Shown here one piece after another: positions 19,659 to 30,633 of a stretch of DNA of 30,633 nucleotides. The stretch's first letter is position 1, and each line of letters opens with the position of its first letter. The stretch covers positions 1 through 30,633 of the forward strand of contig JAQGAU010000344.1 in assembly GCA_034698045.1 (NCBI GenBank). Reading direction: 5' to 3'. Source of the stretch: Paramacrobiotus richtersi. Taxonomy: Eukaryota; Tardigrada; Eutardigrada; Parachela; Macrobiotidae. The position numbers and the translations under genes were made by a program. Below the pieces are notes generated by a model. It searched no databases, was not told the origin of the DNA, and saw only the letters and a list, made by a program, of their open reading frames with translations.

Positions 19659-22600
19659 TTAGAGCGTATATTCTTTGATGCGAACCTTCTTTTTTTCCCG
19701 TCTGCCTGCGGTGGCTCGACTAACCGGCGTAGGCAGCAGCGCTTCCTGGACGGCCAGTATCTCCACTTCACCATTTTCAGGTACAGCAGCAGTATGTACA
19801 TTTATCTGACTGGCCGATTCTGGTGTAGTCAAGTCCTCCACAGTGTCCGCTTCCGTTATATATCGCCGGGACACGACTTCCAGCTCTGCACCAGCAGTCT
19901 GAAAGAATCCGCCGTTATGTTGGTTTTTGTGAATGTAATGACTCCAGTGTGAACAAACCTTTGCCGCTTGTCTTTTGCGTAACAGACAGCGAATAAGAAG
20001 TAACAATGACAGCATTAACAGGACTGCTACGGTCGCCAGAATTACTGAAAAATAACCATGAAGTGTAAGCAATATAACCAACGAAGAACGAAAGGTTGCG
20101 CTTAGTCTTCGTACTGCCAAGAAGTGTTTGGTCGGGAACTCCTGACTGATCCATCTCCAAACTGATTGGATGTACGGCATCCGGACCAACTGGTGAACGA
20201 AAAAACAGCCCAGGTCGAAGTGGGACGGTCTCTGGCGGATGTGTAGCAGGCTGGACATCGCACCAATCTTCCCGTAATCGCCGATTGGACTTAACATTAC
20301 TCGGGGGATTTTGTTGGAATAGTAACTTGAGAATGAAGAAGTCTTCGAAGGATGCGCGAGAGAGACATCCGAGGAAGCCTTCCCGCTCACGCATCGAATC
20401 TGCATTGTATAACATGTTTATTGCTGTTATGGAAAGGAAAAATGACATTTTGTACTGTTTCTGCCAAGGTAGATGGTTTGGATGTCGTTTAGCTGAGCGT
20501 TCTGCTTGCTACCGGTTTTGTAGGTCCGCGATATAATTTCGTATCCGTCAGCCTAGATTTTTTAACTTTGTCATGTTGTCATTCCATAGTGGTGTTTTTC
20601 TTGAGCCACAAACGAGTATACCTGAATACTTATCGTTCGACCTTCGTTGCTCCTCCACACATGAATATCATGAAACTGTCCATTCGGGTAGTACTGCGAT
20701 TCCTCGTAAAGTTCCTGCCGTTGGAATCCCAAATCAAAGGCGACACGAATCGTGCCGGCATTGGATATTTCCACTGATATATATTCACCACTAGCACCAA
20801 CGACTTGCATGAGGATCCCACGAGATTCTGTCGTGACAAACCCGACGTGAATGTGCTCTTCAACGGTTGATATGGAGTTGTTTGTAAAGTGGTATTCGAC
20901 TTGGTCTTCCGTGCGAAAATGTGCCCCAATCTCTGGAAAAGATAGATATGCATACATACCATGAAACTGACCTAAGAATTTTCGAACTCACCGTCAGAAC
21001 AAAGGGGTCCGCGGAAGGCCGTAAACCGACAATCGCACTTGTATGAATCGTAACGTTCCTGGCATATGCCCTTATTCATGCATGGACTGCTGTCACATTT
21101 TCCGACGCAACCCGGCAGCACACCATACACCCCCAATTCCGCCACCAATCGCAGATCGTAATGCTGACCGTTAACGAACAGCGACCCAAGACAGCCAACA
21201 AAACCACCGGATAAATCACTGGATGCACCAATCTGCAGCAAAGTGAGTCAATAAATTTGTGTACCGATATGTTTCCTTTGTTTCGCAAGATTTACAGTAT
21301 AATGTTATCCTGTTTTTATAAAAAATGCATAGTTTAGCGCAGCACATAGCTATTGACACGAGCAGATTGTACTTTAATATTTTGCGCTTAGTATTCTATT
21401 ACACAGCTTATTATCCTGCCTGCCGTATTAGGTATTCTTACTACTTTACCATCCGTTTAATTAAAATCGCAAAGGCATTTACCGGCCAGTTAAAAAGCTC
21501 TTTCAGAACCGTCCAAAAACTGTGCTATCGGACTTACAATTAGGTCATATCCTAGTTGAATTTCCCTGTACTCTGCTTCCGATAGAGCCAAATCGGCGCT
21601 TAACGCCCCATCCACCCGGATAAGAGCTTCCTTCCGATTTCGCTCCACTAACACCGAATGCCACTCATTGTCATTCAGTGGACGAGTCACATGCAGACTA
21701 ACACTTCTCGGCCCACTGCCGGCCGAGTATTCAAACTGGATCTCGGTTGGACTGATAAGTAACACTTTAATCTCGTCGGACAGTCCCTGAGCGTGTAGGA
21801 ACACTCCGGATTCTACTGTCGTTCGAAAGCGAAAATAGGTGTCACCTTCGGGCCACTCGAAGTACGGAATAACCAGCGTGGCGTCTTGTCGCCAAAAGGT
21901 CACGGTATTGGCGGTAATTGCTGACAACAAAACACCATCAAAGTCAAAGAACCGGTAAGAGTGAAAGTGTGTTCCAGCTAAACGTACTGTTTCCTTCGCA
22001 AATGAGTGGTCCCAGTTGGTATTTAGATTCCTTTCGGTCGTCCCGAATCCCAGTGTCACCGAAGACCAACTGGCGAACGGGCAAGTGGTCCTTGTGTGTC
22101 AACCAGCCTTCGTCGGTTAAGAAAGCATTCCGCACGGGATTTTCGTCTGCATCGCAGTTGCAGCCCCTGCGAAAAATGAACCCGTTGCAGTCAATGTATT
22201 TTCTTGTATTAATCATTCAGAAAAGCACCTGCTTCGTTGGAAACAGCTCTCCGTTAATCCGCATGAGCACATCGGTGTTCCAGTAGATACACCGCCCCAG
22301 TTGACCATTTTCTGATTGGTACGACTGACCCAGTATCCAAACGGTGGACCAACTGTTTTTAAAAACAATAGGTATTAGAAGTACCGCCAGGAATTCGTTC
22401 ATGCATAAACCACCCGTTACAATTCACGATGGTGGTAAATAACGAAAGCTGTCCCACTTTTATTAACTGCCTATTTAAATGGTTTGCAAACAAACCTGGA
22501 GTATTCAGGAGCTTGGCGTTTAAGCACGTGTACGTCAGATGCTGTCTGCAGGAAACTGAATAGTTGACCAGGGCGGTCAACTGCGGCCATGTCGCATTGT

Positions 22601-25600
22601 AACGAATGCGTTGAACGTACGATCCCGGAAGCTGAAATCCGTCGACCACCGCTTCAGCCATGGAGTCATGGTTAAGATGTGTCTCGGTTCTTCCGTCAGC
22701 TACCAGTTCAAGAATGTTGAACACAATGCAGCGTTTCAAAGAAATCTAAGCGCTAAGGCATACAGAAAAACTTGCACATAACAGGAAATGGTTCCAGGTA
22801 TCCACTCCCATCTAGGTCCAGCTGGATGACAGCTTCTCTACTTTGGGGATTGAACTGTTTGTATTCTTCGCACTAAAGATAAACCTTTTATCAAAGTAAC
22901 GAAGAATATTCTTTGTGTGAGAAGTCTTGTTCATAAAGAATTAACCGTTAATGGATGGGCGGAGCTTCGGCATACGGCACCGCCGTATCCCGTTCGGGAA
23001 CAGTCGCAGGTAAAATCGTCCCAGGTTTGACGACAAATCCCTCTATGATGGCAGGGATTGGGAATACAACTGGAAAGTATGGGCTTTAAAAACAAGTACA
23101 CAGGTGTTGTCTGCTTCTATCAGGATATTCCCAGATCCTTATTTATACGGCTCATGGCGCATTCCTATTCTTTTTTCATACCGTACGCAAACATCAAGTT
23201 CAAAATAAAGTCGCATTTTTTTCCGATTCACTCAAGCTCAGGGGGAAAAAGCGCATTACGCAGATCAAGAGAGATCCAATAACAAGACGAAAAAAATAGA
23301 ATATATAGATACATCGACAGCGCATTCACTGTTTGACGTACTAATAATTTGTAAGCCAGCTGTATCGGTAACGGAAATATGCTCTGTATGCCGCTGCACT
23401 ACGTTAATGCTCACATTCTGCATTCAACTGCAAGCTGCTCAGTGTGTTGAGTTGAGCAGAATATGTAATTTACAAGTGCTGCGAAATTCATGCACTGTGA
23501 ACACCCGATCGCCCGAACAAACGAAACGTCATTGAGAAAGCGGTCTATACTACTATGGAAAAGCTTCAACTTTTTTCTCAAAATAGCGATGGTTATGCAG
23601 AATACATGTGTGACTTGCTTTCTTACCGATCCCTCATCGGGCACTCGTTGAAGAGTACCTGCGCAACATGCGTCGATGATAGTCGACCGGCTAATGGAGC
23701 AACATCGATATGCATGCCATCCACCACCAGTTTCCTTAAACAGCCCCGAATTCCCGACTCGTCTTCCGCCATACGATAACCTGTGCCATATAGCGACAGA
23801 ATGACAGCCAGCAACAGAATGAGAACCCGAGTCAAAACTATGACATTTTGTACTCACAAAGTATTAATCAAGAGATACCAGTTTTTTGTCTGTCTGTTGT
23901 ATAGATAGTGTTGAACAAAAATATTTTTCACACAAACTCGGATTTACCAACGAAATACTTACCAAAAACATATTCGGGTTTCGCGGTGAAGGATAAGAGT
24001 CGTTTTGTCGTGCTAACCGCTTCATCCAGTGTCTGGACAATCTGGTTTAGTTTCATTGATACGGAATAAGTGTGCCAAATTCCATCGTTTACGGTCACAC
24101 CTGTCAAAATTAATGACCTTTACGAATTAGTCCCTTCAAAAAAAGGGTTGGAATGCAAAATAAAATGTCTATTTTTGAATCAACCGTATTGAACTGACTC
24201 ATACCAACACGATAAAACTGTACCTGAAAAGCCGTCGATAGTGTCTAGTGGAATTTCGGCTGTTTTAATACGAACTTTCAACCGCTGTCGATCAATGAAG
24301 ACCTGAAACCGTATGAATTCTATTAACTGCTTCTTATGAACGATCACGAGTTTACCTTCATAAAACCGTTCTCCAGTTCACGGAAAAGAAATAGTCCATT
24401 GGTTTCAAAAGTTCGGAACTGGAAGGAGATGTTGACACTGTTGGAAGTTTGCGCCGCGAGTATTAGGAATGACTGCGGGCTGGTAAAGGTCACCGGCACT
24501 GAAGTAATTTCCTGAGTGACGAGAAAGATGTTATACCAAGAAAATGTGCTTAGAGTACGAATGAAAACAGGTAAATTTCAAATTCGCATTAAATCCAGCG
24601 CAAAGTGCACTTTTTGACGCATTATGTAGCTCGGATTACCGGGCAAAAGAATCCAACGCCGCGAATCCGCTCGAAACCCGAGGGATGGATGTGCTCCGCT
24701 TGCCAAAAGATATTCGTATTGTTAAATCGTAGGTTCTCCATGCAACCGCGAAAGTTGGTTTTGGCCTAAAGTTTTAAGATTTCTATGAGGGAAAGATCAT
24801 AGCCAGTTTCAAATGATCAGCTCACAGACAAAATTGCTGTACAGTACCTGCACTCCATATTTTCGCAGATTATCCATACCGCCAATAAAGATCTATTCAA
24901 ATGTAGTTACAGTATATCAAAATGTACCATACGTAATAAAAATTAAATTCTTGATATATACTGCAAACAAACAACACACATCCGCTACCGGCTTCGAAAC
25001 TATTTGGAGACAATACACGTACATACTCACATGATTTTCCAAATTCAGTTTATGATATCCTCCGGACAGCGTCTGTAACTGTTGCACATTATCCACAATA
25101 AATTTCAGCTGCCGCTCATCCCTGATGACCCGCACGGTATGCCACAGTCCATCGTCCAGCGCACTACCGCCGGGAAAGGTATCCCGATACCCCCCGCCCA
25201 GTCCGATGGTCAAATACAGCCGCGAGCGTACTAACTGCAGGAGAAGGATGTCGCCTTGTGAGCCTTCAGAATAAATCAAGAGTCCCTCCGGATGAAGCGT
25301 TCTAAAGCGGAAATGGAGGGTGTCTTCTACGGCTGCGATGGGGTTAAAGGCCAAGTCGATGCGGATGTAGCCAGTGCCGTCAAAGTGGGCCATATCGCTC
25401 TCTAGAAAACCGTTGTAGCCATATACCTACATTGTGTGCCACTATCTTATATGAAGCAAGAGAAAGCTCCGGTCCAGATAATTTACATTAGGCACATTTA
25501 TTATATTTATAGTCACAAGAAATAAACAAGTATGTCACCTACATACGTACATTATATTACATTCTAATAATTTAAAATGTATCTTTATACATTGTTGGTA

Positions 25601-27053
25601 TAAAATGTTTTACTAGACAATGCATGCTACAAGAGCAATATTTTAGAAAGGTACATTTTAGTATTCTGAGATATAATACGACGTACTGGCTGCGTATATA
25701 CAGCAACAAATTTAGAGCAAACTGCGGAAAACATTTTGAAAGATGAAAGACTTGTATAGGTATACCGTGATCGCAACCGTAAAGTTCCACTCGCAAGCTG
25801 ATACTCTGACTCCATTGACGTGGATTAACTCGGACGAATCTGGCCACAAGAGGATATTCCAGATCATTCCGCTGGACTGTTGTGCTGTCTTTGTTTCCTG
25901 GGAATATCTGGAGAATTTGAAGTTTGCTTTGAAATTGATTATTGAAGAGTTCGAGCAAACTGCGGTGCTCTAATCTTCTAGTGTACCAATCTAGCCGCAG
26001 CACTACGACCGGATGTTCTATCCTGATAATATGTCTATTGTGAGCAGCATACGTACTTGTAGATACTACTAACCTTTGGGATGTTGAGCTGGTCAGTGAA
26101 CGGCACAAGATTGTCGGCAGTCTGTCCGTAATCCACAGTATAATTCATCACAAACTCCTGGGTTTTGGCTCGTCCCATGGTTGCAATGGCCCATATCCGT
26201 TTAACGTCCAAAAGATCAATAAGCAGAAACTGGTTGAAATTCGAGACTGCCGGACTCCAAGCGTTTTGTGCTCCGCCCGCTATTAAGCCAGTTTCTGATC
26301 TTAACGTTTACTCACGGCATTAAAAGTTCAGTAATTTAAAGACGTATGTTTAATTTTTGCTAATTGTGTATAGTCTGAAATATTCAGTCAAGGACCGTAA
26401 TCGAACAACAATCAACAACCGCTTAAGTAACGTTCTCCGGATTCTGGATAACAAATCGACAATTTTTATAATTTCGGTTTAATTTTATATCTAATAAGAA
26501 AACGGTACCGGTGAATCGGGCGCTATCTGGGGACCGGAAAACTGGACCCAAAAACGAACTGGCCGTAAGCTTTGCGTAGCGTAATAAGGAAAGATCACAG
26601 GAAAGGTTTTGTGCGCGAGCCGGAAATGGTGCCCGATTTTCATCCGGTTCTGCGCATATAAAACACCGTTAGATAAAATATACATGTACTGCCAAAACAG
26701 GTTTTTCGCTAAACGTAGACAAAATTCTCGAAGCGTATTTTTTTACTAAGAACATGATGAAAATGTCTACAAATTTAATAATCAGCAAGTGAACCATACT
26801 GTTTACACAGAAAGAGACCGTCGAACTGTAAATTAGAACTGGTGCATAAGGTTGATCATTTACCGGAAACATGTTTTAAATATATTCGACATATAAATGT
26901 ACCGGATTGACGCTTCTGGCGGTTATCGGTTTCCGTGTCCAGGTGTGCTCCAAAATGTGATCTCTCCGTATGCACGGAATTCTCCGATCCATCACAGTTT
27001 GCATTCACGTCATTCAGTAAAATGCACAACAAAGCTCCGTAAAACGGAAGCAT
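19659..27053 (-). CDS. Neurexin-IV / contactin-associated protein (Caspr) family receptor, 22 exons
   Basis: Single-pass adhesion receptor of septate junctions and axon-glia contacts. Exons (minus order): 26903-27053, 26509-26649, 26074-26279, 25766-25907, 25031-25401, 24848-24892, 24640-24765, 24356-24511, 24224-24302, 23963-24100, 23627-23780, 22946-23069, 22772-22872, 22496-22689, 22229-22352, 21988-22166, 21538-21920, 20992-21232, 20622-20932, 20456-20552, 20115-20399, 19659-20044. Sum 4134 bases, 1377 residues, normal for the family. Order: signal peptide (MLPFYGALLCILL), discoidin domain (about 68-211), laminin-G 1 and 2 (214-569), EGF (571-605), fibrinogen-like region (612-810), laminin-G 3 (811-980), EGF (984-1016), laminin-G 4 (1018-1180), membrane helix (1250-1267), 110-residue tail. 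The tail ends KEYTL, a plausible PDZ ligand like the family's EYFI-type ends. Weakest joins: the GTTAAT donor after EGF 1, and the intron between 22772 and 22689. Confidence 0.93.
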
Positions 27054-28784
27054 GATTTCCAGATGTTTATATTTTCACATAATGTGTTTTACAAACTTTC
27101 TAGAATGAAAATCTGCATTTCATACAGCTTTTCAAAATTTTGTGTTTTACAGAAATCCGACAATTTCTACTGACGTAGTTTGCCATTGGACGAATACATT
27201 AGCATTATACGGTGCACACATTTTCCGGTTGCTTTCACTTTTGTGTAAGCTCGGAAAGATGTATCATATGCCCATTGTGGCAGCGGCGATACAAGAAATT
27301 CCTTTGGCGGATCGATGGCGCTTGTAAAGAAAGCAACGCATGAAAGAACATATGCTAATTTGTTAACATGGGATAAGTGGGTCAACTGGGAGCACTTGAC
27401 AAATATGTAAATCCACACATCTTGATACATGTTAGAAAAGTCACGTTGGAGGCGCTTTGTACTTTGAATTAGCGTCTCTTTTCTTGCTTGTAAGGTAACA
27501 CCACATATTACCACAATTAAACTCGTTATTTAATTATTACAATGTACAGCTAGATTAACATCTTTTGTATATATGTATAAGTTACATTTCTGTAACATTT
27601 TTCAGATGAATTAACTTAAAACGTTCATTTATCTTTTCCCAACGAGTTCCCAACGTTAACAGATAACAGAGTCATAATATAACATAGTTATACATGCATT
27701 TCTCAAAGGTGTACACGGCTCCGTTTAAAATCTGTTTCGTTTGTTAACTTTGTCTAAAAACAAGGAATGACGCGCAAGAGACAACGCAACCGCAACCCAA
27801 ACTCGTTACATCTCCATCACGATGTCCACGTACCGGAAGTCGGTCTCGTGGGAATCTGACGCGAGAAATCGACTGTGTAATCAACAGACAACAACAGCTC
27901 GAGTTGCTTTGATAAGGATACTCTTTTTTGGCTGGAAAAGCACTTGCTTACTTATCGATATCGATGAAGGCTGACAGGACTCATACGCCGATGTAGGTGA
28001 AAAACTCCTCGTCTTGCTTGAATTTATCACTTTTTACGAAATGTAATGCAAAGAAAAAATCGTTTGTAAATTAAGTTAAAAGTATGCATACATATGTTTT
28101 GCGATAAACTATCAAAATTCCACGCGCAACAGTAAGCACACATTTGTAGTGGATACCTTAAGTGCCGTTTCGTTTGATTCGGTGTTTGTTTATTTTATGC
28201 GCAAAAACTGCATATACGTTTTTGTGCTGTGCAGTAAAATCTATCTGATGTACACAGCGGCGGCGTCATGCAGTTCAAAAGCGTTATTTTATCTAGATTT
28301 CAGCTATCTCGTTTATTTTCTAACTTCCTGTTGAAATTTAATACAGTATATTACAGTAGTTACAGTTTATTATATTATTTTTAATATATATAGTACTAAA
28401 TAAATGCACGACCATGTTTTCGGTATTCGCCCATTGTCAGCTACTTTATATCTTGAATATGGGCAAGATGATTTCTAGCATAAGAGTTTTGTCACGTTTC
28501 GTCAGATTGCTGGATGCAAACGCGAATATATTCCCAGAAATCGGTCACGCGCTCCCAGGAGCTCCATCAAATAAAGCGCTCTGTCAACAAGCAAGGAGCT
28601 ATCTGTCTTCAACGACAAGACTACGCAACGCTTAGCAGCGTCACTTCCTTGGGAAAGAAACAGTTTACAACAAAACTACAATCAAAATGCACTGCAATTT
28701 GCAGTTTTGAAATTACGGGCATTAAACTCGCGATATGTACGAGTACGACATTATCCGTATCCACATGACATCACATCTTATATC
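27054..28784. other. Upstream region of neurexin-IV, no clear gene
   Basis: It should contain the neurexin-IV promoter and any 5' untranslated exons. The stretch 27770-27970 is less AT-rich than its surroundings and includes TATCGATA (27953-27960), the site bound by the DRE factor in Drosophila promoters; use here is inference. A 50-codon plus frame at 27822-27974 and frames near 28149 and 28414 show no recognisable content. Confidence 0.45.
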
Positions 28785-29025
28785 TATAAATTTATATAGA
28801 TATGAATATTATATGTTTATATTACATATAAATATGTATACAGATTTAAATATTTATATAATTATAATATTATATATTTATTTTATATATAAATATGTAT
28901 ACAGATATAAATATTTATATAATTATAATATTATATATTTATATTATATATAAATATGTATACAGATATAAATATTGATATAGATATTAATATTACATAT
29001 TTATATTGTACATAAATATGGATCC
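28785..29025. repeat. 61-bp AT-rich minisatellite, about 4 copies
   Basis: The phrase AATATGTATACAGAT recurs at 28831, 28892 and 28953, spaced exactly 61 bases. Flanking copies are more diverged. The unit is almost pure A/T apart from GTATACAG. Confidence 0.92.
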
Positions 29026-30426
29026 GCTATAGCCAATGATTACATTTAACGCTTTGGTTATATATATAGTTCATAATCACATCGCTTCTTATTATACTAT
29101 TAGTAATCATAACTGAAAGTAAGTCTCGTATATACGGTATATATAATTATTCCCTTTACGGGTCACTGGTTTAATTAACATTTAATGTGCATCCAGACTT
29201 TCGTTACGGCTCCGATCTGTTTGCTTTTCGAGGGCGTACTTCGGTGGTGTTTCAATATTGTTAAAAGTTTAAGCTCTACCACAGAGAAGCTATAAAAATG
29301 TACTGCTAGGAAACTAGTATTTTCTAGCATTGTTAATTCGTTTTTCCTGTTCATGACGTGGGATGTGTACATACTTTACAAAATGCAAACACTATCGGTA
29401 ACATTAGTCTTTTCAATTCGCATTCAAACAGTTTCACTTTATCTAATAACATACCCCGGTAAGAATACCAAGAATACCCATACAGACAGCTTTCTTATAC
29501 ATCTTATTAGAAACTAAAGAGATCTCATGGTGCCATCAGCCGTGTTTGAGACGTGCTGAAGTACCGTAATGTAAAACAAAGCGGCACTTGTTATATTTGT
29601 ACACCCGTCTATGACTTTAATAATAGCCGACTAACCGCTGTGAACGTGTATAGGAAAACTGAAAAAACCGCCAACGGAAATAACGGGATAGCATTTCCGG
29701 GTCAGTATCAAATGGAAAAAGGCGTCGTTCGTGTTTTCCAGGGTGAAAAGGACTGGTGAATGGAAGATTCCTGTGGCGTTTCCGGTTGTAATTTATGTGT
29801 CTAATCTGTTTACGATGGTTACGGCAACAACAGTACAGCTTCCTAAGGTCTTGTAACAAGCATACTTGCATGGAAATTTCTTAGGTTTAAAAGTCAAAAT
29901 GTCAAAATATTAATGCCATTAACGCTCTCTGTAGTTACATGTTGTTTTCTAGCTCGCGTGTACGCAATTCAAGAAAAATTAGAATGTAATGCGCATAAAA
30001 AATGCCGAGAATGACACAAAGTTCGTCTTTATTTAAATAATTATTTCGTTTTTGTATAAGTATTTCATCTATAAATATTACACAAATTTCGTCTTTATAT
30101 AAATACTTATTTAGCATTTATTTAAATATTATATTTGTTAAGGTTTATGTGAAAAATTTGTTAATTGTTATTGAATTAATTTATTATCCGTCGTCGGGTA
30201 TTTCGGTAAATCTTCTTTAGTCTTCCTTCTACCGTACACAAACTAAAACTTCAGGTTTATCTCATAACGTGCAAAAGAAACTCAAACAGTTTGAAAAAAA
30301 CACAGTTTCTTTATGCTATACGATTTTTGGCCATTATAATCTGGCGGAAATTCTGTTTCTATTTTTCTAGTATGCTGTTAAATGCTTGCTTTATCCGCTC
30401 GCTAAATCATGCTATGTATCTCCCGA
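29026..30426. other. AT-rich region without a supported gene
   Basis: No exon, RNA gene or known repeat is recognised here beyond the 66-base direct repeat at 30015-30113. Overlapping frames on both strands near 29553-29871 are short, lack family features and are probably chance. Confidence 0.5.
30015..30113. repeat. Direct repeat, two units 66 bases apart
   Basis: CACAAAGTTCGTCTTTATTT (30015) and CACAAATTTCGTCTTTATAT (30081) start two similar units, each followed by AAATA and a TTATTT run. Differences are few over about 33 bases. Confidence 0.8.
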
Positions 30427-30606
30427 CTAAACAACGGTAAAAAACCACAGTTTGCATAATCCCAGATCCCGATGACATCCAATTTTCCCACAGTAAAAAC
30501 ACGCAAATTGATCACCATATCCATGTGTACATGTACAATCAAAATACCCCTTTTCAACCAGTCCATTCCCCCTGATTAGTATAATTACATTGACCACTTT
30601 GGCCAT
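30427..30606 (-). CDS. Short Cys-rich frame with zinc-knuckle-like motif (doubtful)
   Basis: A 59-codon frame from ATG 30606 to TAG 30427. It contains CTCTHGYGDQF followed by CFYCGKIGCHRDLGLC. The second part resembles the CCHC zinc knuckles of retroelement proteins (CxxCGxxGHxxxxC), but spacing is off (C-x2-C-x5-H-x5-C). It could be the decayed remnant of a retroelement running in from beyond the window edge, or chance. No signal peptide or partner exon is seen. Confidence 0.25.
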   Translation of the reverse strand: MAKVVNVIILIRGNGLVEKGYFDCTCTHGYGDQFACFYCGKIGCHRDLGLCKLWFFTVV

Positions 30607-30633
30607 ATTCCCATCCAGCCATTACCGCGCTTG

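Noticed and set aside
27822-27974. 50-codon plus-strand frame starting MSTYRKSVSWES
   Set aside because: Too short, with no clear donor or family; it might be a first exon of a gene on the plus strand but nothing downstream supports it.

Overview
The window is animal nuclear DNA. Genes are broken into short exons joined by GT-AG introns, mostly 55-510 bases. The proteins are metazoan: a secreted M2 peptidase and a neurexin-IV/contactin-associated adhesion receptor. A piggyBac transposon and a non-LTR retrotransposon fragment are also present. Compact introns and fairly diverged proteins suggest a fast-evolving invertebrate, perhaps an ecdysozoan such as a tardigrade or arthropod. That placement is inference only.

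Layout. At 1-423 lies a 160-bp tandem repeat, cut off at a TTAA by a complete piggyBac element (428-3616, perfect 13-bp terminal repeats, two-exon transposase with all catalytic Asp). At 4096-7584 are two head-to-tail minus-strand genes of unknown function: a 244-residue protein and a 473-residue coiled-coil protein. The second carries three successive stop-free introns whose lengths are multiples of three. At 8977-10879 is a duplicate of the last six exons of an angiotensin-converting-enzyme (ACE) gene. It lacks the exons for the signal peptide and zinc motif. A 5'-truncated LINE with a restriction-like endonuclease domain (about 11293-12563) separates it from the complete ACE gene (14382-19019, 15 exons, 648 residues). 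Convergent with that gene is a complete neurexin-IV/Caspr gene (19659-27053, minus strand, 22 exons, 1377 residues). The last 3.5 kb is AT-rich, with a 61-bp minisatellite and no convincing gene.

The main genes do not form one pathway: ACE would act as a secreted dipeptidyl carboxypeptidase and neurexin-IV as a junction or axo-glial adhesion protein. The observations most worth following are the partial ACE copy, which kept exact exon lengths and mostly synonymous changes despite having no catalytic half, and the unknown coiled-coil gene with its exitron-like introns. All splice models were assembled by eye from splice signals, reading phase and family resemblance. Reading frames close exactly (total CDS divisible by three) for the five multi-exon genes.
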